In this document: one piece after another, positions 55,514-64,000 of the stretch
How the letters are laid out: each line of letters opens with the position of its first letter
How positions within the stretch are numbered: position 1 is the stretch's first letter
From: Eurosta solidaginis
Taxonomy: Eukaryota > Arthropoda > Insecta > Diptera > Tephritidae
Direction of reading: 5' to 3'
NCBI RefSeq assembly: GCF_040869045.1
Contig: NC_090322.1
Span: forward strand, 277,228,662-277,292,661
Length of the DNA: 64,000 bases
Notes under the pieces: model-generated
The model's database searches: none
Told to the model about the DNA's origin: nothing
Seen by the model: the letters and a program-made list of their open reading frames with translations, nothing else
Position numbers and translations under genes: made by a program

Positions 55514-57253
55514 ATGTCACGGAAAATGAAAGAAGCAGATATCGAAAAAATTCTGATAAATTTTGACGGCTCGGATATATCCGACACAGAGCGCTCACAA
55601 GAAACAGAAACTTTTGATAATTTAATAAATGCATTTCACGAAAATGAAACTTTTTTGATCGAAGAGCTTTCCCGGCAAGATCAATATGAAATTAATATTT
55701 CAAATATTGACGTCGAAGAAACAATAGCTGAACCTAGCTCTATTTCACGTCAAGTTTCAAAGTTCATTCCGAAAAAAAATTTTGAGTTTCGATGGAAGAA
55801 AGTACCATGGACTCCTCTAAATACGAGTTTTACTTAGACCTACCCAAATTCTAATACGAAAGTCCCCGTGGTTTACATCTTGGAGTATTTTTCTGAAAAT
55901 TTCCTTGACCAAGCTGTGCAAGCCACTAAAAGAGGTTCTGAAATTTCTTGCTTTAGAGATAGCAATTGGAAAATTGGGCCACCCTAGATTGGATATGTAT
56001 GGGCAAAAGGCTACAGCAATTCCGGTCTTCTCTCAATGCATGGCAAGACCGCGATTTCATTCCATACGAAATAATTTAAAATTTACAACAGTCACAATCA
56101 ATAGTGATAAACTGTTTAAAATTCGACCACTCCTGGATGCTTTTATGCAAAAACTTTACACTATCCCCAAAAACGAAAATATTTGTGTTGATGAAATGAT
56201 GATTCCATTTAAAGGAAAGACTGCATTAAGGCAATATATGCCTAAAAAAACCTATAAAATGGGGTATTAAAGTATTTTGTCTTTGCAGTTCGAAAGGCAT
56301 AATTTACGATTTTGAAATATATCAGGGTAAGGGAACTGTTTCAATTAGTCAAAATCTAGGGTTTTGCTCTGACATTGTAATGCATTTAACGAAAACTATA
56401 TTTGATAATACAAATTTTAAGCTTTTTTTGACAACTATTTTTCTTCTCTGAATTTGTTATTATGTTTAAAATAAAAGGGAATGTGGGCCACTGGTACCAT
56501 ACGGATGAAATAGGATTTGTAAAGTACCTCTCAAATCTGAGAAGTTGAAAAAAGAAGGGCGGGGAAGTTTCGACTTTCGTATAGAAAGAGAAGACAATAT
56601 CTTTGTTATGAAATGGCTTGATAGTGGTACCGTTCAACTTGTGTCTTCAATTTATGGTGATGAACCTTTACACAAGGTTACAAGATTTTGTTCTGAACAG
56701 AAGAAAAAAAATTGAAATAACTCAGCCTAACATTGTCAAAGTGTATAATAAAAACATGGGTGGAGTGGATAAAATTGACTATCTTTTGTCACTATACCGT
56801 ATATCAATTCTATCGCGTAAATGGACACTTAAGGTGTTTCACCACTTTATAGACAGGCTATATGCAATTCATGGCTTGAATATAAAAGACTTGTTCAGCA
56901 TTGACCCAAATACTCAAAAGCATATTGACCTTTTAGAATTCCGACAAGATGTTTCTGATGGGCTAATTTCTCTGTCCAACAAAAATGAGTGTTCTAGAAA
57001 ACGTGGGCTACCAAAAGGGGCATTAAGCGAAGAAAGTGTAGCTAAATCAAGACGTACGAATGAAACAGCATCTGCTGTTTCCATACGATATGATGGAAAC
57101 CAACATTGGCCGGAGCATACAGAAGAGAAAAGCAGATGCAAAATCAAAGGATGTTTAGGATATACCAGGTTCAAGTGTTCAAATTGCCAGATTCACCTAT
57201 GCCTCCCTAATGGAGCTCGGGACTGCTTTAAAGACTACCATTATATAAGCTAA
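55514..57253 (+). pseudogene. piggyBac-like transposase C
   Basis: I prefer ATG 55514 (MSRKMKEADIEKIL); an in-frame ATG also exists at 55487. The N-terminal part is acidic and ends VPWTPLNTSFT before a break at 55837. The core at 55905-56270 contains HSIRNNLKF and NICVDEMMIPFKGKTALRQY with the first catalytic aspartate. The second is visible in a shifted frame near 56430 (FFDNYFSSLNLL). The third is in the last frame from 56618 (KNMGGVDKIDYLLSLYRI). The C-terminal cysteine-rich domain is intact (CKIKGCLGYTRFKCSNC, HLCLPNGARDCF). All three aspartates survive; two or three frameshifts disable it. Confidence 0.88.
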
Positions 57254-57589
57254 ATATCTATAACTATCGTAATAAAAATATGAATTCTTATTATTATTTT
57301 TTATATTATTATTTTTATTATTACAATTATTGTTATTATCACTATTATTTCTAGTATTATTATTCATTATCTGCATTACTTTTTGATTTGTTTTTAGTAA
57401 TTACTTAAACTGAAGTGTTAAAAAAAATTTTATATGTATGTATTCATGTTTATATGAATATTTTTGAATTTCTGATTTTATATTTTCATTTCCAGCATTG
57501 TATGTCATAAATAAAACAAAATAAATTGAATAAAACATCTTTTTTTCAAATATTACATATGTGTGTTTTTCTGTACCTTTAACGAAATT

Positions 57590-57607
57590 TGTTGCCATAT
57601 CGCAACA
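57590..57607. promoter_or_regulatory. Subterminal palindrome, element C, right
   Basis: TGTTGCCATATCGCAACA, one mismatch, 133 bp from the right end; farther in than in elements A and B. Confidence 0.65.
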
Positions 57608-58189
57608 TTGAAAAAAACTGTTTTCCGAAAATAATTTTTATTGTTTTTTTTTATTTATTATTGCTAACGGAACCAATAAGAGGTCTCGCGTAAAATTTTA
57701 GATTTTTTTTACTGCTCTATAAAAAGTTGCACTGAAAGGGTTAAATAAAAGCGTTGGACGCGTCAAATTTCTATTAATAGTCATATATAAGAGCAACTGA
57801 ACCCTAATCACATTTTTAGAAATTTCACGCGTCCAACGCTTTTATTTAATTGTCTGATCAACGCCCTAGATTGATGGAGTGTGATGACTAGTACCTAGGA
57901 CATACCTAATTAGTTTCTAGCATTTAGTATTATTATTATTTCATGTAAGTATTGTTTTCAATAAAACCGTTTAATTTAAAAATTGTTTTTTTAAATTATT
58001 TTATTTTGAGTCATAAGCCACCTTTTCTTAGGCCGGATCACATATACATATTTTCATACGACGGTTTTGAAGTGTACATTTCCATTTCATTTTCAATAAT
58101 ATATGTACATACATTTAAAATAACTAACAAATAGAAATTTTTTTTATTTGTATTCTATTGCCTATTGTACTACAATAATGATTTGGTAA

Positions 58190-58420
58190 AACACAAATCT
58201 AGCTACTTGCTAAGTGATTAGTAGGTTTGTTTACAAGTAAATTAGCATATGTATGTATGTTGTTGTTAAGTTGACCATGCATGCATACCCAGTCAGGCGT
58301 TGGTTGTATACAATTGTAGCATGTACCTGCTGCAAGTAAATGTAAGCAAATTCCTCGAGGTCAGGTCAGAAATGAGTTAATATCTTTTGAACCACAAAAT
58401 TGACCAACTTAAAATAAAAA
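58190..58420 (-). repeat. Dispersed repeat, inverted copy of 26060-26315
   Basis: Shared words TGCTAAGTGATTAGTAGG, TGCTGCAAGTAAATGTAAGC and GAAATGAGTTAATATCTTTT. It ends where the RTE-type LINE begins. Confidence 0.75.
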
Positions 58421-58424
58421 GGAG

Positions 58425-59560
58425 GGTGGAGCCGTGTGTAGAAGTCCACGAAAGTGGGGAAAGCTTCTGACCGCCATCCACCTGGGAATGACCAGAGCGA
58501 TTCTTTTGCATGCGGTTCAAGCAGCTCACTGCTGCCGGTCGCTTGCGGCCATCCGTTTAGCGGTGAGCTAATGTGAGAAGGCGACAACCTGGCTAGGCCA
58601 CTCTGACATAATCGGTTTAAGGGCTAGCCGGGATCTCATCGGCAGTGTCTGTACACCTCTAGGTGCGGCTGCAAGCGGGCGTCTGTCTTAGAGCAAGCGG
58701 CTCGCTATATAAACGTGCAAGTAATATTTTCACCCCCGCTGAGCGGGTTGTGCGCTGGGCTTGGGACCTGCCACGTAAAACCATACTCCAATGAAATATA
58801 CCAACATGCCTCGGATAAATACACTCTATTGATGACGACCATGGCAAACGTTTGAAGGACAATGAATTGAGGGCATGCACCTGGAACGTCCGCTCCCTGA
58901 ATGGGATTGGTGCAGATGCGCGGCTGGTTGATGTCCTCGTCAAAGCAAAATCTGACATCACCGCCATCCAAGAAATGCGTTGGACGAAGCAAGGAAGAAA
59001 GAAGATCAAAAAGTGTGACATCTATTGGAGTGGCCATACGAATAAGCGCAGTTTCGGCGTCAGATTTGTGGTGGGAGAGCGAATTTTGTCGCCAAGTTCT
59101 GGCGTTAACGCCTGTGAACGAGCGTCTCGCCGCTATCCGAATAAAAGCAATTTTTTTTAATATATCATTCATCTGCGCCCATGCGCCGACAGAGGAGAAA
59201 GACGACGAGGTGAAACACACTTTTTATGAACAATTAGAACGCACATACGAGCGCTGCCCCCGTCATGATATACAAGTTATGCTTGGCGACTTTCACGCCA
59301 GGGTGGGAAAAGAAGGTATTTTTGGCCCTACAGTCGGAAAGTTCAGCCTACACAATGAAACTTCTCCTAACGGACTGAAACTGATTGACTTTGCCGGTGC
59401 TCGAAACACGGTCATATCCAGCACGAGGTTCATGATAAAAAGATACATCAAGCTACATGGCTGTCTCCTGATCGAAATACTCGCAATCAGATCGATCAAG
59501 TTGTGATAGACGGACGGTATGTCTCCAGTGTTTTACTACTGAGCAGTTTAATGCCGCCTT
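58425..59560 (+). mobile_element. RTE-type LINE, 5' part only
   Basis: A GC-richer leader (58425-58850) precedes an endonuclease region; sequence stops before any reverse transcriptase. LINE copies usually lose the 5' end, so a copy with only the 5' part indicates later deletion or another rearrangement. Confidence 0.75.
58852..59520 (+). pseudogene. RTE-type endonuclease fragment
   Basis: The frame from 58852 begins ELRACTWNVRSLNG and runs ITAIQEMRWTKQG, CDIYWSGHTNKRSFGVRFVV, the first strands of an RTE/BovB-type AP endonuclease. It breaks at about 59145 and continues in shifted frames: FICAHAPTEEKDDEVKHTFY, VMLGDFHARVGKEG, NGLKLIDFA, then SPDRNTRNQIDQVVIDG at about 59470-59515. The reverse transcriptase that should follow is absent. 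Not functional. Confidence 0.85.
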
Positions 59561-59858
59561 CGGGGTATGCTTTTTTGTGCGGCAACGTTGGTTTTTTTAC
59601 TATCTAGATAATTTATAGATACGGCAACAGCTGGATTTTGTTTACCCAACAAACATGGAAAAAAATTATCCAGCGATATATATATGTATATAGTTCCGGA
59701 AGTGATATCCAACAACATTATTTAATTATATTTAAACCATATACATACAAACATAATTCTCGAGTTGATATCCAACTTCATTCTCCAATCACTATCCAAC
59801 CTTTGAGAAATTTTGTAAAATTAAAAGTTTTCGAGTTTATCTCCAACGTCATTAATAT
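59561..59858. other. Non-coding sequence interrupted by the gypsy-type element
   Basis: Words such as GATATCCAAC recur here and in 63608-63760 on the far side of the LTR element, so both belong to one pre-insertion sequence. No gene. Confidence 0.45.
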
Positions 59859-60479
59859 TGTAACGAATTTTCTGCAAATCCTCTTATTTGCAATCCTCTG
59901 CTAAGTTCGAATCACTAAACTGTTGAATAAATAACTCCAATATTGAAGAATTGAAAAATGGCCTTTATTAAAGTACTTCACAATAACACTTATACTTTGC
60001 TACTCGCTGGCTTAATAACCAAACTGATTGATAACTCAAATTAAACTCTACTATTGGCCGCCAGATCGCGTGCTTTATCAAACTGATTGATAGCTCAACT
60101 CAAACTGAATTTCAGCGCCTCTATATCTGTCGCCTTTTATACTCTTTGGTTTCCTCGTTCGCATTTTTCTAGAATCTACTAGCATTGTCCATGAGCTGTC
60201 AAACTTCTCAGCTATAACTAAAATTGCACAATTTTATACATCTTTTAGGCGCTTCCAGAATCTACTAGTCCAGTAGCTCTCAAACTTCTCAGATATATGC
60301 ATGTGTTAGTGCATTGACTCTCCGCTACTCGTATACGTACATGGTACATATATGTAGACGCAGTTATTGTTTCGTTTATGTAGATACATAATGATTGAAT
60401 TATTGATGTGCACTCACGTCATTGCTTAGCATCGGCTTAGAGACGATAGCATCGCTCAGTGCTGCTAACATTCGTTACA
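59859..60479 (-). repeat. 3' LTR (element on minus strand)
   Basis: TGTAACGAAT...ATTCGTTACA, partner of 62988-63607. The LTR family relates to fragments at 8979 and 23113. Confidence 0.93.
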
Positions 60480-60492
60480 CTGCTCTCCACCT
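60480..60492 (-). other. Polypurine tract
   Basis: AGGTGGAGAGCAG on the minus strand, directly before the 3' LTR; the expected primer for plus-strand DNA synthesis. Confidence 0.7.
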
Positions 60493-60955
60493 AAGTCTGA
60501 TCGTCCCGATCAGACAAATCTCTCGATCTAAACGCTGCTAGCATCGCCAAATGTGCCACTCTTCTATTTCGTGATTTCCCAATTGCTTGTATGCGGTAGA
60601 TGACATCACTGATCGTCTTCACAACTCTGTACGGGCCTTCCCAACTGCACCGATATTTGGATGGAACACCTTTCCGCCGGTGAGGGTTGTATAACAGTAC
60701 CAAATCTCCCTCCCGGAAACCTTCCGAATTATTTTCCTTGCCGTACCTGTGTTTCATCTTACTACTCATTATCCTGGATCGTTCCCTCGCACTCTGTTGC
60801 TCGGCCAATGAAGAACTACTTCGCAGAGCTTGCGCTGGACGGATTTGCTTTGCATAATCAGTATCGTTCCGACGCTTCACAACAGTAGTGTGCCTTGGCT
60901 TGAAACCACCCTTGCATTCTTTCTTCGTTTTAGTACGTCCGTTAGGGCTTTTCAA
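60491..60955 (-). CDS. Integrase C-terminal fragment
   Basis: 154 aa ending near the polypurine tract. After a basic N-terminal stretch come SLAEQQSARERSRIMSSKMK and GDLVLLYNPHRRKGVPSKYR, then CSWEGPYRVVKTISDVIYRI, the GPY/F-type chromodomain-like end of gypsy integrases. The catalytic core (DDE) and everything up to protease are missing. It starts 10 bp after the Gag-protease stop, so the deletion joined the two. It could only be translated by its own start or by readthrough, and has no known enzymatic use. Confidence 0.82.
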   Translation of the reverse strand: MKSPNGRTKTKKECKGGFKPRHTTVVKRRNDTDYAKQIRPAQALRSSSSLAEQQSARERSRIMSSKMKHRYGKENNSEGFREGDLVLLYNPHRRKGVPSKYRCSWEGPYRVVKTISDVIYRIQAIGKSRNRRVAHLAMLAAFRSRDLSDRDDQT

Positions 60956-60964
60956 TGCCAGTGT

Positions 60965-62935
60965 TTAGCTCACAGGTACCTTCGGTTTTGATTTGTTTGG
61001 CCCATTTGTTCCATCAACCTTTACCTTTGAATTTCGTGGCCTTCGTCGAGTCTTCTCCACCAGTACCCGATTACTGCTGAACCCTTTTTCCAAACTAAAG
61101 TTAAGTGGCACATCTTGGTTCTCATAACGCATCACCCTTCTCTGCATATCGATCTTGATGTCATGGTCAACCAAGAAATCCACTCCCAATATAACTTCAT
61201 CAACAATCTCCGCCACAACAAATTTGTCTACAACCATGACCTTCCCAATTAAGACTTCACAGATCACTTCTCCCCGGACTTGGTTATACTCGCCTGTGAC
61301 CTTACGCAATCTTGCTCCAGGTAATGACTTTACTCTCCTGTAGACCAAATCAGATCGAATCAAGGAATGAGATGCCCCCGTAGATACAGTCAGTACACGC
61401 TCTTTACCATCCACATTCCCTCTGATGGTAAGACTGCTTGATTTCCTTCCAATCCGCGACACAGATATCACAGGACATTCAATAGCCGGGGCAAGTTTTC
61501 GTTCTTTACATTCGACACGCTCTTGCTCATTTCCGCCAGCTTTGCGTTTACGGCCACCCACATTGTTGGAACTATTAGGACCAAGATCGCAATGACGTGC
61601 AATGTGACCTGGGTTGCCGCACTTGAAACATTTAATAACTCCGGCATTTTTCTGTTGTGATCCCTTCAGTGCTTCCAAAATTGTGTCTACCCACTCTGTC
61701 CTTTCCACTTCCACACGATGAGCTTTGCATGCTGGTTTACTCAATAGCGACGCTGTTTCTTGAGTCAGTGCATAGGATACCGTTTCTGCAAATGTGGGTT
61801 TTGGGTTTGCATATGTCGCTCGCTTCGTTTCTACGTCCCGTATGCGATTTATAAAACTCTGGATTTTTACCCTCTCGGTGTACTCCACGGGTGCGTCCGC
61901 ATTTGCCAAATGTGCCAAACATTCAACATCCGAGGCAAACTGCTGCAAAGTCTCATTCGCTCTTTGGTGGCGGTTTTGCAACTCAATTTGGAATATCTGT
62001 TTCCTATGCTCGCTTCCGTAACGTCTCTCTAAAGCGCTCATCAATGTTTCGTAGTGATTCCGCTCGTACTCTGGGATGGTCTGTAAGATTTCCGCAGCTG
62101 GTCCTTTTAAAGCTACGAACAATGCAGCAACTTTATCTTCAGCATTCCATTGGTTCACTGCTGCGGTCTTCTCAAACTGTAGCTTAAAGACCTGAAAAGG
62201 AGCAGAACCGTCAAAGGATGGTGTCTTTACCTTTGGATTACTCGCTGAAACAGCTGGGCGATTTAGTTGTAACTGCTCCATACGACCTTTTAAATCATCT
62301 ACTTCTGCCTGAAATTGAGCCATTTTTGCATCCTGCGCTTCCAGTTTTGATGATACCTGTCCCAAAATTTCTGCCGACATTTCAGATATACGTGCCGCTT
62401 GCGCTTCCAATTGAGATGCCATATATGTCTTTTGGTCTTCCAGTTGAGATGACACTTGCGACGTCATTTCTGAAATACGTGCCTCCTGTGATTCCAGTTG
62501 GGATGCCATATATGTCTTCTGTTCTTCGAGCTGTGTTTCCATCTTGGATGTTATCTGTGTCGACTGCGATTCCAGCTGAGATGACATTTGAGATATTATT
62601 TCTGTCTTTTGCGATTCCAGTTGGGATGCCAATTGTGACGACATGTTGGTAGATATTTGTGATGACATTTCGGACATTTGTGCCGATATTGCAGCCAACA
62701 TCATGTTCAGGTCTGTGTTCGCCATTGTCTGCGGTGTTTCATTTTTCTCTTCAATTTTTGCTGTTGTCTCGTCCTCATCAGGATAAAAGACATACTCGTC
62801 CACATCAATTCCTTCTGCTTCCATTGCCTCTCGTAGCCGTGCCTGAAGTTCGAGTTTAACGCCGCTTGTATTCAATCCACGGCTCTCCAACTCCTTCTTT
62901 GGTTGCTGAATCTTCAATTCACTGAACTTTGCCAT
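60965..62935 (-). CDS. Gag-protease polyprotein of the gypsy-type element
   Basis: 656 aa, open throughout. Residues 1-40 look like a SAP-type DNA-binding motif (LKKELESRGLNTSG-like). Residues 75-220 form a coiled coil built of repeated QLESQ/SQMSSQ heptad-like units. Residues about 235-400 are the Gag core (FDGSAPFQVFKLQFEKTAAV). A zinc knuckle (CFKCGNPGHIARHC) lies at about 432. Residues about 490-610 are a retropepsin fold (ILGVDFLVDHDIKID kept), but the active-site triplet is VSTGASHS instead of DTG, at about residue 517. Gag would form particles; self-cleavage is doubtful without the aspartate. Confidence 0.9.
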   Translation of the reverse strand: MAKFSELKIQQPKKELESRGLNTSGVKLELQARLREAMEAEGIDVDEYVFYPDEDETTAKIEEKNETPQTMANTDLNMMLAAISAQMSEMSSQISTNMSSQLASQLESQKTEIISQMSSQLESQSTQITSKMETQLEEQKTYMASQLESQEARISEMTSQVSSQLEDQKTYMASQLEAQAARISEMSAEILGQVSSKLEAQDAKMAQFQAEVDDLKGRMEQLQLNRPAVSASNPKVKTPSFDGSAPFQVFKLQFEKTAAVNQWNAEDKVAALFVALKGPAAEILQTIPEYERNHYETLMSALERRYGSEHRKQIFQIELQNRHQRANETLQQFASDVECLAHLANADAPVEYTERVKIQSFINRIRDVETKRATYANPKPTFAETVSYALTQETASLLSKPACKAHRVEVERTEWVDTILEALKGSQQKNAGVIKCFKCGNPGHIARHCDLGPNSSNNVGGRKRKAGGNEQERVECKERKLAPAIECPVISVSRIGRKSSSLTIRGNVDGKERVLTVSTGASHSLIRSDLVYRRVKSLPGARLRKVTGEYNQVRGEVICEVLIGKVMVVDKFVVAEIVDEVILGVDFLVDHDIKIDMQRRVMRYENQDVPLNFSLEKGFSSNRVLVEKTRRRPRNSKVKVDGTNGPNKSKPKVPVS

Positions 62936-62973
62936 GTCCTTGTTGTCCTCTGGAATTTATTCAACAATTCCTC

Positions 62974-62985
62974 TTCTGACACCAA
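62974..62985 (-). other. Primer binding site, tRNA-Leu type
   Basis: TGGTGTCAGAAG begins two bases inside the 5' LTR and is complementary to CTTCTGACACCA, the 3' end I know for a leucine tRNA. The tRNA match is from memory. Confidence 0.75.
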
Positions 62986-62987
62986 TT

Positions 62988-63607
62988 GTAACGAATTTGC
63001 TGCAAATCCTCTTATTTGCAATCCTCTGCTAAGTTCGAGTCCCTAAACTGTTGAATAAATAACTCCAATATTGAAGAATTGAAAAATGGCCTTTATTAAA
63101 GTACTTCACAATAACACTTATACTTTGCTACTTGCTGGCTTAATAACCAAACTGATTGATAACTCAAATTAAACTCTACTATTGGCCGCCAGATCGCGTG
63201 CTTAATCAAACTGATTAATAGCTCAACTCAAACTGAATTTCAGCGCCTCTACATCTGTCGCCTTTTATACTCTTTGGTTTCCTCGTTCGCATTTTTCTAG
63301 AATATACTAGCATTGTACATGAGCTCTCAAACTTCTCAGCTATAACTAAAATTGCACAATTTTATACATCTTTTAGGCGCTTCCAGAATCTACTAGTCCA
63401 GTAGCTTTAAAACTTCTCAGATATATGCATGTGTTAGTGCATTGACTCTCCGCTGTTCGTATACGTACATGGTACATATATGTAGACGCAGTTATTGTTT
63501 CGTTTATGTAGATACATAATGATTGAATTATTGATGTGCACTCACGTCACTGCTTAGCATCGGCTTAGAGACGATAGCATCGCTCAGTGCTGCTAACATT
63601 CGTTACA
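62988..63607 (-). repeat. 5' LTR (element on minus strand)
   Basis: Partner of 59859-60479. Transcription should start in this copy and run toward lower coordinates. Confidence 0.93.
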
Positions 63608-64000
63608 ATATATTCCAATTAATATCCTAATTTCGAGGGATCTTGAGAAATGTACAGTTCTCAAATGAACATTCAACACATTTCTCCAGTTGATATCCTA
63701 CATTGCATATCGAGTTGAGGTGGAGTTGAAAAAAATCTCCAAGGTGGTACCACGAAAATCAACCGCTGTTTATTGTGAGAAATAAACACTTGGTTGATAG
63801 CAGTAATGAAGCGTAATTCTATGTTCAAAAATAAAAATAAATTGAGGCAATTTCGATTTAAATTGAGTGGTGTTCATACAACTCAATTTAGCTTACACAA
63901 TAGTAATTTGATGGCTGGTTGGCTCATCTCTACAGCAACAACACACCTTTGTTCAGACTGTCAAAATGTGCGTGTGGGTATTAGGCGAATGGAATGGAAT
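63608..64000. other. Non-coding flank
   Basis: Continuation of the sequence before 59859 (TTGATATCC-type words). No gene seen up to the window end. Confidence 0.45.

Larger units (their letters stand above)
55037..57740 (+). mobile_element. piggyBac-like element C
   Basis: TTAA at both ends (55033-55036, 57741-57744). Terminal words are CCGTTTCG and, inverted, CCCTTTCA, so the inverted repeat is short and imperfect. 2.7 kb with a nearly complete but frameshifted transposase and three GTTGCCATATGGCAAC-type palindromes. It sits in the foldback element 54870-58007. Confidence 0.9.
54870..58007. mobile_element. ~430-bp foldback element split by piggyBac-like C
   Basis: The left arm (54870-55036) and right arm (about 57790-58007) are inverted copies: AAAATAAAATAATTTAAAAA, TTAAACGGTTTTATTGAAAA, GATCAGACAATTAA. 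Beyond the inserted element the pairing goes on (TAAAAGCGTTGGACGCGT). Without the insert it is a hairpin with arms of about 190 bp. No target duplication was recognised. Confidence 0.85.
59859..63607 (-). mobile_element. Gypsy-type LTR element, non-autonomous (RT, RNase H, IN core deleted)
   Basis: Two LTRs of about 620 bp start TGTAACGAAT and end ATTCGTTACA, differing at about 15 positions (about 97.6% identical by eye). ATAT (59855-59858, 63608-63611) is a possible 4-bp target duplication. On the minus strand: 5' LTR, primer site, Gag-protease ORF, integrase C-terminal tail, polypurine tract, 3' LTR. The interior is only 2.5 kb. No envelope gene. Confidence 0.93.

Noticed and set aside
62218..62652. 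Plus-strand frame opposite the Gag coiled coil
   Set aside because: Antisense of heptad-like repeats; it stays open only because the sense codons repeat.

Overview
This is 64 kb of eukaryotic, AT-rich, repeat-dense DNA. The element families (piggyBac, Helitron, LOA-type and CR1-like LINEs, Chapaev3-like, hAT, gypsy, a tRNA-derived SINE) and the fly-style repeats suggest an insect, most likely a true fly such as a tephritid; that assignment is inference. I find no convincing single-copy host gene, tRNA, rRNA or CRISPR. Almost every long open frame belongs to a transposable element (TE), and many elements sit inside one another.

Layout. 1-3.1 kb: SINE relics and a cryptic hexamer repeat. 3.1-4.9 kb: internally deleted piggyBac (A). 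5.4-8.2 kb: a LINE relic split by a long non-coding repeat (copy C1), itself split by a SINE. 9.2-15.8 kb: a decayed hAT split by a CR1-like LINE with intact ORF2. 17.1-19.2 kb: repeat copy C3 with a tandem array. 19.5-23.5 kb: MITE, low-complexity DNA, LINE and LTR fragments. 23.7-25.2 kb: repeat copy C2. 25.4 kb: hAT-type MITE. 26.3-37.4 kb: a Helitron with both ends recognisable, split by a full-length LOA-type LINE (31.3-37.0 kb) whose two ORFs are open. 37.5-51 kb: an unrecognised TE-like gene cut by repeat copy C4 (holding a LINE and a 220-bp palindrome) and by a multi-layer hAT/Chapaev3 nest. 51.5-53.9 kb: piggyBac-like B. 54.9-58.0 kb: a foldback element split by piggyBac-like C. 58.4-59.5 kb: 5' part of an RTE-type LINE. 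59.9-63.6 kb: a gypsy-type LTR element that kept Gag-protease and the integrase tail but lost reverse transcriptase, RNase H and the integrase core.

Most interesting signal. The three unrelated-in-sequence piggyBac-type elements each carry three copies of their own short palindrome at equivalent places: 14-17 bp inside the left end, roughly 90-140 bp before the transposase start, and near the right end. End sites agree with the known internal repeats of piggyBac; the third, promoter-proximal site suggests that transposase may control its own gene. The second strong signal is the C1-C4 repeat family, whose two ends stay complementary to each other although the sequence differs between subtypes.
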